41,033 bases of DNA from an uncultured Collinsella sp. (GTDB lineage: Bacteria > Actinomycetota > Coriobacteriia > Coriobacteriales > Coriobacteriaceae). Where the stretch lies: positions 1 to 41,033 of the forward strand of contig CAUAWV010000017.1 of the NCBI GenBank assembly GCA_958433005.1. Direction: 5' to 3'. The position numbers and the translations under genes are program-made. The notes beneath the pieces were generated by a model. It saw nothing but the letters and a program-made list of their open reading frames with translations. It searched no databases and was not told the origin of the DNA. Within the stretch, counting starts at the first letter, position 1; the number at the start of each line of letters is the position of its first letter. This document shows, piece by piece, positions 16,064 to 24,970 of the stretch.

Positions 16064-17104
16064 TTACAGCTCGACGAGCTGGCCGGTCTCGGCGGCCTCC
16101 TTGATGGCGTTGAGAAGCGTGAGCGTCTTGACGTTGTCGGCGGGGGTCACGACGGGCTCAACCTCACGGCGGACAACCTTCACAAAGTGCTTGAGCTGCA
16201 TCTTGTGCGGCAGCGCCGGGTCCACGGCCGGAATCTCCATCTGCAGCGGCTTGTGCCAGTTGGAGGCGCCGTCGTAGGAGAACTGGTGCAGGCGGGGCAG
16301 CGAAAGGGCGCCCAAGGTTCCGCCAATAAAGTAGGCATCGGCGTCGAAGGGGCGGTACTGCGGGTCCTCGCGAGCGGTGGCCTCCCAGTTCCAGGGGCTG
16401 GCGGTGGCATCGGAGATGGTCATGCTCGCGAGCGCGCCATCGGCAAAACGGACGTTGACCACAGCGGAGTCCTCGGTCTCAAAACCGCGGGCGGCGCTGG
16501 ACTGCATGCCCTGGACGGCGACGGGCTCGCCCAGCAGGTAACGGAGCAGGTCGACGTCGTGCACCAGGTTGACCAGGATCGGGCCGGCACCCTTTTTGCG
16601 GCGCCACTCGACATCAAAGTACCCGTCATTCTTATAGATCATGTAGTGGAAACTCGACACGGTGAGCTTGCCCAGCTCACCGGACTCGATGATCTCCTTG
16701 GCCTTGTTGACGAAGGGGTTGTGGCGACGGTGCTGGCCCACGAGCACGGGCACGCCGGCGGTCTCGGCCTCGGCGGCGAAGGCCTGGGCATCCTCGAGGT
16801 CGTTGGAGATTGGCTTTTCGACCAGCGGCACGATGTTGCGCTTCACGGCCTCGCGGGCAACGCCCAGATGCAGGTCGTTGGGGGTGGCGATGATGACGGC
16901 CTCGGGCTTGACCTCGTCCATCATCTGGGCGGGATCGGTGTAAAACGGCACGCCGGCGGCCTCGGCCGTGGCACGGGCGCCCTCAAAGGCGTCGGCGATG
17001 GCGACGAGCTCGGCTTCGGGCTCCTCGGTGACAAAGCGGATGTGGTTGCGGCCCATGGCACCGGCGCCGATAACGGCAATGCGGACGGGGTTGAGCTCAG
17101 ACAT
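16064..17104 (-). CDS. Gfo/Idh/MocA family NAD(P)-dependent oxidoreductase
   Basis: A 346-aa dehydrogenase. The N-terminal Rossmann fold shows RIAVIGAGAMGRNHIRF (residues 8-24) and IIATPNDLHLGVA; EKPIS near residue 97 carries the catalytic Lys; the C-terminal alpha/beta domain has LVNLVHDVDLLRYLLG, with the His-x2-Asp of inositol-dehydrogenase-like enzymes, then the family GGTLGAL strand. Members oxidise or reduce sugars, inositols or related polyols; substrate unknown. AAGGAG lies 5 nt before the ATG. It is the last gene of a minus-strand operon (SDR, MFS, this gene), separated from the transporter by 68 nt that contain a small hairpin (17137-17161). Confidence 0.88.
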   Translation of the reverse strand: MSELNPVRIAVIGAGAMGRNHIRFVTEEPEAELVAIADAFEGARATAEAAGVPFYTDPAQMMDEVKPEAVIIATPNDLHLGVAREAVKRNIVPLVEKPISNDLEDAQAFAAEAETAGVPVLVGQHRRHNPFVNKAKEIIESGELGKLTVSSFHYMIYKNDGYFDVEWRRKKGAGPILVNLVHDVDLLRYLLGEPVAVQGMQSSAARGFETEDSAVVNVRFADGALASMTISDATASPWNWEATAREDPQYRPFDADAYFIGGTLGALSLPRLHQFSYDGASNWHKPLQMEIPAVDPALPHKMQLKHFVKVVRREVEPVVTPADNVKTLTLLNAIKEAAETGQLVEL

Positions 17105-17136
17105 TTCGACTCCTTAATACTGGTGACCGGTGGAAT

Positions 17137-17161
17137 GCGGCAAGAGAACGGCCCTTGCCGC
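17137..17161 (-). other. Intercistronic hairpin between MFS and Gfo/Idh genes
   Basis: GCGGCAAG (17137-17144) and CTTGCCGC (17154-17161) form an 8-bp stem with a 9-nt loop directly after the MFS stop. No T run follows, so an mRNA-processing or stability role is more likely than full termination; the role is inferred. Confidence 0.4.
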
Positions 17162-17172
17162 GTCAAGCAAAA

Positions 17173-18429
17173 CTAAGCGGACTTCTTCTTGCTGTCGGAG
17201 ACCATCATGTAGACGGTGAGCACGACGGCGATGGCGGCAATCACAATGGCGCCGTAGAAGGACTGCTGGTAGGCGGCGCTGCCGGCCTCGGCGTGATACA
17301 GCACGGCGGTGATGGGCTGGCTGATCCAGGTGGAAGCGGCGTAGCCCAGGAACATGATGCCGTAGTTGACGCCGATGTTGCTGGTGCCAAAGGCGCCACC
17401 GGTGAGCGGCGGGTAGATGACGAGCAGGGCGCCAAAGCTAAAGCCGAGCAGGGCGAGTGCCACAAAGAACATGCTCTGCGTAAAGCTCATCGACATGATG
17501 ACGAGCGCGACGATGGTGACGACCAGGCTGATGAGCAGCGACTTGTAGGCGCCGAGCTTGTCGATGATCTGGCCAAAGGACAGACGGCCGACCAGGTTGG
17601 CGCAGGTGTTGACGGAGACCACCACACCGCCGAGGGCGACGGCCGCGGCGCTCGTGGGGTCGGTGAAGAGCTGGACGGCGGCGATGGAGGCAACCTTGCC
17701 AACGAGCAGGGTGCCCGCGGTGGCGGCAAAGGCGAAGGTGACGATAAGGACCCAGAAGCGCGGGGTCTTGACCATCTCGCCCGGGGTGAGGTCGCCGAAG
17801 GTGCCGGCATGTGCGCCGCCCTTGGGGGCCTCAAAACCCTCGGGCAGCCAGCCGCCCTCGGGGGCCTTCAGGAACAGGGCGGAGGCGGCGATCATCACAA
17901 AGAAGATGACGCCGAGCGCCTTGAGGGCGCCAAAGATAGCGAGGCTCGGGATGAGCAGCGAGGCGAGCACCGGGGACAGCACGGCGGGGCCGGCGGTCGA
18001 AGCGGCCAGGGTGATGCCGGAGGCCAAGCCCTTCTTGTCGATGAACCATTTTTGGCCCGTGGTGAGCGCGGGGTTGTAGCCCAGGCCGTTGCCGATAGCG
18101 GCGACGAGCGAGAACCACAGGTAGAACTGCCACGGCTCAGTGACGGTGCCGGACATGAACCAGCCCACGCCGTAGCACACGGCGGCGGCAATCACGACGT
18201 TGCGGGGGCCGATCTTATCGGAGATGCGGCCGGCGAAGATGCCCGTCACGGCCATGATGGTCTGGAAGACCGGGAAAGCCCAGGTAAGTGCGCTGGACCA
18301 CTCGGGGTAGACGGCGAGCAGGTTCTTGCTCACAACGGAATACAGCGCGATGGAGCTGATAAAGAACATGGTGACGCACGCGGCGGAAAGCACGACGGCG
18401 CGACCCTTGTTGGAGTTGGTGGAAGCCAT
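17173..18429 (-). CDS. MFS transporter, OFA (oxalate/formate antiporter-like) family
   Basis: A 418-aa major facilitator with about twelve membrane helices and a central cytoplasmic loop at about residues 200-235. Features of the OFA group include GRISDKIGPRNVV (loop 2-3 motif), GLGYNPALTTGQKWFIDKKGLASGI in the fourth-fifth helix region and the matching motif GRLSFGQIIDKLG in the second half. OFA members move organic anions, often by exchange. AAAGAG lies 5 nt upstream of the ATG. Placed between an SDR and a Gfo/Idh dehydrogenase, it probably imports the polyol, sugar acid or other carboxylate they metabolise; that is an inference. Confidence 0.85.
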   Translation of the reverse strand: MASTNSNKGRAVVLSAACVTMFFISSIALYSVVSKNLLAVYPEWSSALTWAFPVFQTIMAVTGIFAGRISDKIGPRNVVIAAAVCYGVGWFMSGTVTEPWQFYLWFSLVAAIGNGLGYNPALTTGQKWFIDKKGLASGITLAASTAGPAVLSPVLASLLIPSLAIFGALKALGVIFFVMIAASALFLKAPEGGWLPEGFEAPKGGAHAGTFGDLTPGEMVKTPRFWVLIVTFAFAATAGTLLVGKVASIAAVQLFTDPTSAAAVALGGVVVSVNTCANLVGRLSFGQIIDKLGAYKSLLISLVVTIVALVIMSMSFTQSMFFVALALLGFSFGALLVIYPPLTGGAFGTSNIGVNYGIMFLGYAASTWISQPITAVLYHAEAGSAAYQQSFYGAIVIAAIAVVLTVYMMVSDSKKKSA

Positions 18430-18494
18430 TGGACTCTTTCTAATCGATACGGGGGAGGAGCGGGCGTGTCCGCGGGCCTCCCTGTCAGGTTGGT

Positions 18495-19376
18495 TTACTG
18501 GTCGGTCGGCTTGGCGACGCCGGACTCATCGGACCAGAGCTCGACGCCCTTGTTCTTGAGGTAGTTGTCGGCAAAGGCGCGGCGGCCGCCGGGCTTGGCG
18601 GTGAGGTCGCCCATCATGTTGGAGAAGCCGCCGTCGACCTTGATGGCGTCGCCGGTGGTAAAGTCTGAGCGCGTGGACGCCAGGAACATGACGGCGTTGG
18701 CGATATCGCTGACCTCGCCGATGCGGCGCGTGGCGATGAGGCGGCTGCGGCTCTTCTCGACCTCGGGATCGGCGTAAAAGCTTGCCGACATGGGGGTCTT
18801 GACGAAGCAGGGCTCGACGCAGTTGGAGCGCACGCCGTAGGGACCCCACTCGGCAGCCAGCATCTTGGACATCATGTTGACGCCCGCCTTGGTGGAGCTG
18901 TACACGCCCGAGAACGTTTCGGGGGAGTGACTGGCGACGGTGGAGATGTGAACCAGGCGGCCCTGGCCGGCCTTGATCATCTCGCGACCAAAGCGCTGCG
19001 AGGTGATGAAGTAGCCGGTGAGGTTGACGTTGATGACCTCGTTCCAGTCGGAGAGCGGCAGGTCCTCCATGGCTGCGAAGCGCAGGATGCCGGCGGTGTT
19101 GACGAGGACGTCGACACGGCCGAAGTTGGCGATGGTGGCGTCGACGGCAGCCTGAACCTCGGCCTCGTCGGTGGCGTTCATCTTGTAACCCTCGGCGTGG
19201 ATGCCAAACTCGGCAGCAAGGTCGGCGGCAGCGGCCTTGACCTTCTCCTCGTCCAGGTCGAGCAGGACGACGTTGGCGCCGTTGCGGGCGAACTCGCGGC
19301 AAATCTCGACGCCCATACCGCCGAGCGCTCCAGTCACAGCGCAAACATCGCCCTCGAGCTTAAGCCAATTGCTCAT
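18495..19376 (-). CDS. SDR family NAD(P)-dependent oxidoreductase
   Basis: A 293-aa classical short-chain dehydrogenase. Cofactor motif TGALGGMG at residues 16-23, DLDEEKV after strand 2 (acidic, favouring NAD), NTAG near residue 91, catalytic Ser in HISTVAS, and YSSTK as the YxxxK pair near 160. The C-terminus carries about 40 residues beyond the usual 250-aa fold (PGGRRAFADNYLKNKGVELW), often a sign of a specific substrate lid or oligomer contact. It is the first gene of the minus-strand operon, with its own promoter facing the divergent LysR gene. The substrate is unknown; a sugar, polyol or hydroxy acid is likely from the neighbours. Confidence 0.88.
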   Translation of the reverse strand: MSNWLKLEGDVCAVTGALGGMGVEICREFARNGANVVLLDLDEEKVKAAAADLAAEFGIHAEGYKMNATDEAEVQAAVDATIANFGRVDVLVNTAGILRFAAMEDLPLSDWNEVINVNLTGYFITSQRFGREMIKAGQGRLVHISTVASHSPETFSGVYSSTKAGVNMMSKMLAAEWGPYGVRSNCVEPCFVKTPMSASFYADPEVEKSRSRLIATRRIGEVSDIANAVMFLASTRSDFTTGDAIKVDGGFSNMMGDLTAKPGGRRAFADNYLKNKGVELWSDESGVAKPTDQ

Positions 19377-19402
19377 AGGAACTTCCCTTCTTATGCCTCC
19401 CG

Positions 19403-19429
19403 GTGGGTCGCTCCCATTAACCGACCCAC
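19403..19429. promoter_or_regulatory. Inverted repeat in the SDR leader / SDR-LysR intergenic region
   Basis: GTGGGTCG (19403-19410) and CGACCCAC (19422-19429) form a perfect 8-bp inverted repeat separated by 11 nt. The centre-to-centre spacing suits a LysR-type or other dimeric regulator, but its position, just downstream of the predicted SDR transcription start, would also fit an mRNA hairpin. Confidence 0.45.
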
Positions 19430-19445
19430 GTGGTTTTCGCTGGTT

Positions 19446-19474
19446 ATCGTATGCTTTGCATTTGCGCAGGTGAA
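19446..19474 (-). promoter_or_regulatory. Promoter of the SDR-MFS-Gfo/Idh operon
   Basis: On the minus strand TTCACC (19474-19469) and TACGAT (19451-19446) are spaced by 17 nt, each matching four of six consensus bases. A plus-strand extended -10 (TGTTAGAAT, 19485-19492) for the LysR gene lies next to it, giving a typical divergent regulator arrangement. Confidence 0.5.
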
Positions 19475-19609
19475 TTGCATATTTGTTAGAATGGCGTTAA
19501 CCATAGGTTTACACTGTGCGATGCAGTTTATTCTCAATTGAGCGCATGGCCTGCGAAAACAACCTCCTGTGGCACCATGTGGCCACGGGCGCGAAAACGG
19601 GAGATTAAC

Positions 19610-20488
19610 GTGTACGATCGACGACTTGAGGCCATATCGGCCGCCGCGGAGCTGGGAAGCTTCTCGCGCGCGGCGGCAAAACTACGTGTGTCGACCCCGG
19701 CTCTCGTCAAACAGGTGTCGGGGTTCGAGGCCGAGTTTGGCATCACGTTGTTCGAGCGCTCGCATTCGGGCGTTAAGGTGACGCCGGCGGCTGCGCTGCT
19801 GGTAGACGATGCGCGCTCGATCATGCGTCAGTCCGAGGATGCGTTGCGCCGTGCCCGACGCGCGGCGGGCGATGGCGGTGCCGTGCGCCTGGGCGTGTCG
19901 ATGATGTGCCCGGGGCGCCAAACGCTGTCGATGTGGTCGGGCATCCACGATCTGGAACCGTCGCTGCGATTTGAGATCGTGCCGGTAAGCGATCTCTACG
20001 ACGAGCGCGAGACCGTCATGCGCAGCTTGGGCCGCGAGGTCGATGTGGTGCAATCGAGTTTTTCAACCCCACGCTGGGGTGATGCCTGCCAAAAGCTCCT
20101 TATCGTCAACGTACCGTTTTATATTGATGTGCCGCGCATGAGCCCGCTTGCGCGCAAGACGCGCATCACAGTTGCCGACCTGGAGGGCATGCGCCTGCGC
20201 GTGCTCCGTCACGGCAACGACGCCATGGACAGCCTGCGCATCGACCTTTTGGCCGACGGCGGCGTGGACGTGATCGACGTGGATAGCTTTGACTTTGCGC
20301 TTTTTAACGAGGCGGAGGAAAAGGGCGACGCGGTGCTCACTTGCGGGGCGTGGTCGGGCGTGCACCCGGCTTTTGTAGGCGTGCCGTTCCTATGTGGCCG
20401 CGAGGTGCCGGTCTTCTTGCACTACCCGCTCGAGCCCACCCTTCAAGTACAAAAATTCGTCAACGCCATGGCCCAACTCCTCAAGTAG
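19610..20488 (+). CDS. LysR-type transcriptional regulator
   Basis: A 292-aa regulator. The N-terminal winged helix is clear (RLEAISAAAELGSFSRAAAKLRVSTPALVKQVSGFEAE is the usual HTH run, residues 5-42), followed by the linker helix and a substrate-binding domain with RLGVSMMCPG. I chose GTG at 19610, which has GGGAG 6 nt upstream; an in-frame ATG at 19538 would add 24 residues with no family similarity. Divergent from the SDR-MFS-Gfo/Idh operon, it is the likely regulator of that operon. It ends at a strong hairpin (20501-20528). Confidence 0.85.
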   Translation: MYDRRLEAISAAAELGSFSRAAAKLRVSTPALVKQVSGFEAEFGITLFERSHSGVKVTPAAALLVDDARSIMRQSEDALRRARRAAGDGGAVRLGVSMMCPGRQTLSMWSGIHDLEPSLRFEIVPVSDLYDERETVMRSLGREVDVVQSSFSTPRWGDACQKLLIVNVPFYIDVPRMSPLARKTRITVADLEGMRLRVLRHGNDAMDSLRIDLLADGGVDVIDVDSFDFALFNEAEEKGDAVLTCGAWSGVHPAFVGVPFLCGREVPVFLHYPLEPTLQVQKFVNAMAQLLK

Positions 20489-20500
20489 CTTACACAAAAC

Positions 20501-20528
20501 GAGGCCCTGGCCAAACGGCCAGGGCCTC
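20501..20528 (+). terminator. Terminator of the LysR gene
   Basis: GAGGCCCTGGCC (20501-20512) pairs perfectly with GGCCAGGGCCTC (20517-20528), loop AAAC. A moderately T-rich stretch (AACCTTTATTT) follows. Confidence 0.75.
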
Positions 20529-20571
20529 ACTAACCTTTATTTCGATTTAAACGACGGGCTGATCACGCGTA

Positions 20572-20679
20572 GGAGGGTGCCCCGTGGGCGGCGGGGTATT
20601 TCCTCCGCGCGCAGTTTCGCAGCGAAGCGAGAATGTTTGAGCACGGAGGAATTACCCCGCCGCCCACGGGGCACCCTCC
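20572..20679. repeat. Very long palindrome (39-nt arms) between LysR and ABC genes
   Basis: The arms 20572-20610 and 20641-20679 are complementary at 37 of 39 positions and are GC-rich, with a 30-nt spacer that contains TTCGC/GCGAA. It lies between convergent transcription units, immediately before the end of the ABC exporter gene, so it may act as a terminator for that operon, but the arms are much longer than a terminator needs. Confidence 0.7.
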
Positions 20680-20693
20680 GTCAGTAACCGGTC

Positions 20694-22613
20694 CTACTCC
20701 AGCTCAAACGCACCCGTGTACAGCTGGTAGTAATATCCGCGCTTGGCGATCAGCTCGTCGTGGTTGCCGCGCTCGATGATGCGGCCGTGATCCAGACAGA
20801 TGATCGCGTCGGAGTTGCGCACGGTGGACAGGCGGTGTGCGATGACAAACGTCGTGCGGCCCTCCATGAGCTTGTCCATGCCCGCCTGTACGATGGCCTC
20901 GGTGCGGGTGTCGATGGAGCTCGTGGCCTCGTCCAGGATCATCGCCGGCGGATCGGCGACGGCGGCGCGTGCGATCGAAATTAGCTGACGCTGGCCCTGC
21001 GACAGTTGGGCGCCGTTGCCGGTGAGCATGGTGTCATAGCCGTCGGGCAGGCGTGTGATAAAGTCGTCCGCGCCGGCAAGCTTGGCCGCCGCGATGCACT
21101 CCTCGTCGGTGGCATCCAGGTTGCCGTAGCGGATGTTATCCATCACGCTGCCGGTGAACAGGTTCACGTCCTGCAGCACCACGCCCAGCGAGCGGCGCAG
21201 ATCGGCCTTGCGGATCTTGTTGACGTTGATGCCGTCGTAGCGGATCTTGCCGTCGGCGATGTCATAGAAACGGTTGATGAGGTTGGTGATGGTCGTCTTA
21301 CCGGCACCGGTGGCGCCGACAAACGCGACTTTCTGGCCCGGCTTGGCAAACACGGACACGCCGTGCAGTACCTCGTGGTCGGGCGTGTAGCCAAAGTCGA
21401 CGTTGTCCATGACCAGGTCGCCGCGCAGCGGTACGTACTCGATCTCGCCGGTTGCGCGGTGCGGGTGTTTCCATGCCCACATGCCGGTGTGGTGGTCGGC
21501 CTCCTCGAACTCCCAAGTCTCGGGGTTCACCTGCGCGTTGACGAGCGTCACGTAGCCTTCGTCGGCCTCGGGCTTCTCGTCGATGAGCTCAAAGATGCGG
21601 TCGGCGCCGGCGAGGCCCATGACCACGGCGTTGATCTGCTGCGAGATCTGGCCGATCTGTCCGCAGAACTGCTTGGTCATGTTGAGGAACGGCACCACGA
21701 CGGCGATGGACAGCGCCATGCCCGAGATGCTCAGGTTGGGCACGCCCAGCGCCAGGGAAATGCCGCCGGCAAGGGCCACCAGCACGTAGAGCAGGTTGCC
21801 CAGGTTCATAAGGATGGGCATGAGGATGTTGGCGTACATGTTGGCCTTCTGGGAGACCTCGAAGAGCTTTTCGTTGCGCTCGTCAAAATCGGCCTCGGCG
21901 GCAGACTCGTGGCAGAACGCCTTGACGACCTTCTGGCCGTTCATGACCTCCTCGATATGGCCCTCGACCACGCCAAGCTCGGTCTGCTGCGCAATGAAGA
22001 AGCGCGCGGAGTTGGATCCGAGCAGCTTGGTCATAAAGGTCATAAAGGCGACGCCGGCGATGATGACCAAGCACATCCACACGCTGTAGTACAGCATGAT
22101 AAAGAACACCGTGACGATGATGATGATCGTCATGAGCAGGTTGGGCAGCGACTGGCTGATCATCTGACGCAGCGTGTCGATGTCGTTGGTGTAGTGGCTC
22201 ATGATATCGCCGCGCTGGTGCGTGTCGAAGTAGCGGATCGGCAGGTCCTGCATGCGGTTGAACATCATCTCGCGCAGCTTCTCGAGCGAGCCCTGCGTGA
22301 CGATAGCCATGGCGCGGTTCCAGAAGAGCGAGGACAGGACGCCGACGCCGTAGATGCAGGCGAGGGTGGTCACGAGCTGTGCGATCTTGGGCTGTGCGGC
22401 TTCCCAATCGCCCGACTGCCACGATTCGCTAATAATTTGCAGGGCGCTCTGCAGGAAGGTCGCGCCGATGGAGTTGATGATGGCGCAGAGCACCACGCCG
22501 GCGACGACGAGGGGCAAAAGCACAGGATAGAAGCCAAAGAGCGTCTTGATGAGGCGCGACATGGTGCCGCCCTTGCGGTTGAGCGCGCGCTCGGCGGTCG
22601 TTGCCTTACTCAT
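20694..22613 (-). CDS. ABC exporter half-transporter, consensus-site subunit
   Basis: A 639-aa type IV ABC exporter subunit: six membrane helices (residues about 30-330) fused to an ATPase domain. The NBD has Walker A GATGAGKTT near 433, signature LSQGQRQ, and Walker B MILDEATSSID near 557 with the catalytic Glu present. An insert of about 40 residues between the membrane and ATPase domains (ETWEFEEADHHTGMWAWKHP) is typical of one branch of these proteins. It overlaps the preceding gene by 8 nt, so the two form a heterodimer, as in TM287/288-like exporters. The substrate is unknown; multidrug or lipid efflux is usual for MarR-linked pairs. Confidence 0.9.
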   Translation of the reverse strand: MSKATTAERALNRKGGTMSRLIKTLFGFYPVLLPLVVAGVVLCAIINSIGATFLQSALQIISESWQSGDWEAAQPKIAQLVTTLACIYGVGVLSSLFWNRAMAIVTQGSLEKLREMMFNRMQDLPIRYFDTHQRGDIMSHYTNDIDTLRQMISQSLPNLLMTIIIIVTVFFIMLYYSVWMCLVIIAGVAFMTFMTKLLGSNSARFFIAQQTELGVVEGHIEEVMNGQKVVKAFCHESAAEADFDERNEKLFEVSQKANMYANILMPILMNLGNLLYVLVALAGGISLALGVPNLSISGMALSIAVVVPFLNMTKQFCGQIGQISQQINAVVMGLAGADRIFELIDEKPEADEGYVTLVNAQVNPETWEFEEADHHTGMWAWKHPHRATGEIEYVPLRGDLVMDNVDFGYTPDHEVLHGVSVFAKPGQKVAFVGATGAGKTTITNLINRFYDIADGKIRYDGINVNKIRKADLRRSLGVVLQDVNLFTGSVMDNIRYGNLDATDEECIAAAKLAGADDFITRLPDGYDTMLTGNGAQLSQGQRQLISIARAAVADPPAMILDEATSSIDTRTEAIVQAGMDKLMEGRTTFVIAHRLSTVRNSDAIICLDHGRIIERGNHDELIAKRGYYYQLYTGAFELE

Positions 22614-24450
22614 GGGCCTCGCCTCCTTCCTGGGTCTGAGCTTGCGTTGCGGTCATGTCGGTGTTGTCTGCCGCCGTGTTCGCGTCGCCAGAGACGTCGT
22701 CGGCGTCTTGCGTACCTTCGGCAGACATCTTGTTTTGCGAGGTAAAGGTCTCTCGGTAGATCTCGCTCGTCTTGAGCAGCTCTTCGTGGTTGCCGATCTG
22801 TGCGATGCGGCCGCCCTCCATGACGATGATGCGGTCTGCGTCCTGCACGGAGCTGATGCGCTGGGCGATGATGATCTTGGTCGTGTTGGGCAGATAGCTT
22901 GCCAGACCTGCGCGAATCTTTGCGTCGGTCTTGGTGTCGACGGCGCTGGTGGAGTCGTCCAGGATCAAGATCTTGGGGCGACGCAGCAGGGCGCGTGCAA
23001 TGCACAGGCGCTGCTTCTGACCGCCCGAAACATTAGAGCCGCCCTGTTCGATCCAGGTGTCGTAGCCCTTGGGGAAACCGTCGACAAACTCGTCGGCGCA
23101 GGCCAGATGAGCTGCCTCGCGGACTTCCTCGTCGGTGGCGTTCGGGTCGCCCCAACGCAGGTTCTCGGCGATGGTGCCGCTAAACAGCACGTTTTTCTGC
23201 AGCACCATGGCGACCTGGTGACGCAGCGCGTCCAGGTCGTAGTCGCGCACGTCCACGCCGCCCACGCGCACAGCGCCTTCGGTGGTGTCGTACAGGCGGG
23301 CGATGAGGTTAACGAGCGTGGACTTGGCCGAGCCGGTGCCGCCGATGATGCCGATGGTCTCGCCGCTCGTAATGTGCAGGTCGATATCGTCGAGCGCCTG
23401 GCGCTTCGCATGCTTGGAATACTTAAAGCTCACGTGGTCAAAGTCGATGGAACCGTCGGCAACCTCGAGCACGGGCTCGGCGGGATCGGCGATCGTGGGC
23501 TCGGCGGCCAGCACCTCGGCAATGCGGTGTGCCGATTCGTCGGCCATGGTCACCATGACAAAGATCATCGACAGCTGCATCAGGCTCATGAGAATCTGGA
23601 AACCATAGGTAAAGGTCGAGGAGAGCTGGCCCACGTCGAACAGCGTGCCCTGGCTCGTGATGATGAGCTTGGAGCCCAGGTAGATGATGACGACAAACGC
23701 GCCGTTGACGCAGATGTTCATCATGGGGTTGTTAAAGGCGAGCAGCTTCTCGGCGCGGGTGAAGTCCATCTGGACGTCGCGCGCGGCGGTCGCGAACTTC
23801 TCCTTCTCAAAGTCTTCGCGCACATAGCTCTTGACCACGCGCATGCCGGTGACGTTTTCCTCGACGGACTCGTTAAGGGCATCGTACTTGTGGAACACGC
23901 GCGAGAAGATGGGGCGCACCTTAAAGATGATAAAGAACAGTCCAAAGCCCAGCAGCGGAATGATGACCAGGTAGACCATGGCGACGCTGCCGCCCATGAT
24001 AAATGCCATGGTAAAGGCGAAGATCAAGACCAGCGGCGCGCGCACGGCGATACGGATGATCATCATAAAGGCCTGCTGAACGTTGTTGATGTCGGTGGTC
24101 AGACGCGTGACGAGTGAGGAACTCGAGAACTCATCGATGTTGGCAAAGCTGAACGTCTGGATCTTGTAGAACAGGTCGTGACGCAGGTTCTTGGCGAACC
24201 CGCAGCTCGCATGGCTGCAGGTGACGCCGGCCGCGGCGCCAAAAGCAAGCGACGTCAGCGCGATGAGCACCAAAAAGCCTGCGGTGGGAAGCATCTCGGC
24301 TACGGTGGCGCCGTCTTTGATGGCGTCGATTAGGTTGGCGGTGATAAATGGAATCAGCATCTCGCAGAGCACCTCGCCAAGCACGAGCAATGGCGTGGCA
24401 ACAGTGACTTTCATATAGTCGCGGATGCTGCCCATGAGGGTTTTAATCAT
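22606..24450 (-). CDS. ABC exporter half-transporter, degenerate-site subunit
   Basis: A 614-aa ABC exporter subunit with six membrane helices and a C-terminal ATPase. Walker A is GGTGSAKST near 368, signature VSGGQKQR, Walker B ILILDDSTSAVD near 492: the catalytic Glu is replaced by Asp, the mark of the non-hydrolysing site in heterodimeric exporters. The tail after the NBD is Ala/Thr/Gln/Asp-rich (about 40 residues) and probably disordered. It overlaps the MarR gene upstream and the partner subunit downstream by 8 nt each, so translation is coupled across the three genes. Family knowledge: one ATP is hydrolysed per cycle at the partner's site. Confidence 0.9.
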   Translation of the reverse strand: MIKTLMGSIRDYMKVTVATPLLVLGEVLCEMLIPFITANLIDAIKDGATVAEMLPTAGFLVLIALTSLAFGAAAGVTCSHASCGFAKNLRHDLFYKIQTFSFANIDEFSSSSLVTRLTTDINNVQQAFMMIIRIAVRAPLVLIFAFTMAFIMGGSVAMVYLVIIPLLGFGLFFIIFKVRPIFSRVFHKYDALNESVEENVTGMRVVKSYVREDFEKEKFATAARDVQMDFTRAEKLLAFNNPMMNICVNGAFVVIIYLGSKLIITSQGTLFDVGQLSSTFTYGFQILMSLMQLSMIFVMVTMADESAHRIAEVLAAEPTIADPAEPVLEVADGSIDFDHVSFKYSKHAKRQALDDIDLHITSGETIGIIGGTGSAKSTLVNLIARLYDTTEGAVRVGGVDVRDYDLDALRHQVAMVLQKNVLFSGTIAENLRWGDPNATDEEVREAAHLACADEFVDGFPKGYDTWIEQGGSNVSGGQKQRLCIARALLRRPKILILDDSTSAVDTKTDAKIRAGLASYLPNTTKIIIAQRISSVQDADRIIVMEGGRIAQIGNHEELLKTSEIYRETFTSQNKMSAEGTQDADDVSGDANTAADNTDMTATQAQTQEGGEAHE

Positions 24451-24949
24451 CCAGTTCCTCCCAGGTTACACGGATTTTCTCGAGCATTTCGGCGAGCTGC
24501 TCGCGCTCGTCGTGGGTGAGGGCACTAAAGGCTTGCTCTCTAAAGCGAATGCGGGCCGCCTGGTCGATGCGGGCGTTTTCCCGGCCGGTTTCGGTCAGGC
24601 GAATGGTGAGCTGCCGTCGATCCTTGGGGTTACGGCTGCGCTCGATGAGGCCGTTGAGCTCGAGCTTGGACAGGATCTCGGAAAGCGACCCCGGCTTGAG
24701 GTCAAAGTGCATGCCGAGTTCCTGCTGCGACATCTCGCCGCCGGGTTGCTTGGCCAGCAGGCAGATGATGGGCGCCTTGCCGGACACGCCTCCGCCATGA
24801 AAATGCATGTAATGGCCGCAAAAGCCCAGATTATTGAGGATGCGCTTGGCAAGCTTGTCTTCGGCGCTGACCGCTTCGGGTACATCCGCAGGCTGTGACG
24901 GGTCGCCGCCGGGCTCATGCGAACAAAGGTTAAGAGGTTCATCGCACAT
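24443..24949 (-). CDS. MarR-family transcriptional regulator
   Basis: A 168-aa regulator with a winged helix at about residues 65-130 (MSQQELGMHFDLKPGSLSEIL recognition region, wing RNPKDRRQLTIRLTETG). Upstream of the HTH is a His/Cys-rich patch, GFCGHYMHFHGGG, that could bind a metal or small ligand; HFHGG-type patches are familiar in MarR proteins beside ABC exporters. It is the first gene of the exporter operon. A strong promoter (TTGACA, 17 nt, TAGATT) and an inverted repeat covering its -10 region lie just upstream, consistent with autorepression. AAAGGAG is 12 nt from the ATG, somewhat far. Confidence 0.88.
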   Translation of the reverse strand: MCDEPLNLCSHEPGGDPSQPADVPEAVSAEDKLAKRILNNLGFCGHYMHFHGGGVSGKAPIICLLAKQPGGEMSQQELGMHFDLKPGSLSEILSKLELNGLIERSRNPKDRRQLTIRLTETGRENARIDQAARIRFREQAFSALTHDEREQLAEMLEKIRVTWEELDD

Positions 24950-24970
24950 GAATTAGTGTTGCTCCTTTCT

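Noticed and set aside
22606..24450. Walker B Asp-for-Glu change as a sign of a broken ABC gene
   Set aside because: It is the regular degenerate site of heterodimeric exporters, and the partner subunit has the intact Glu.
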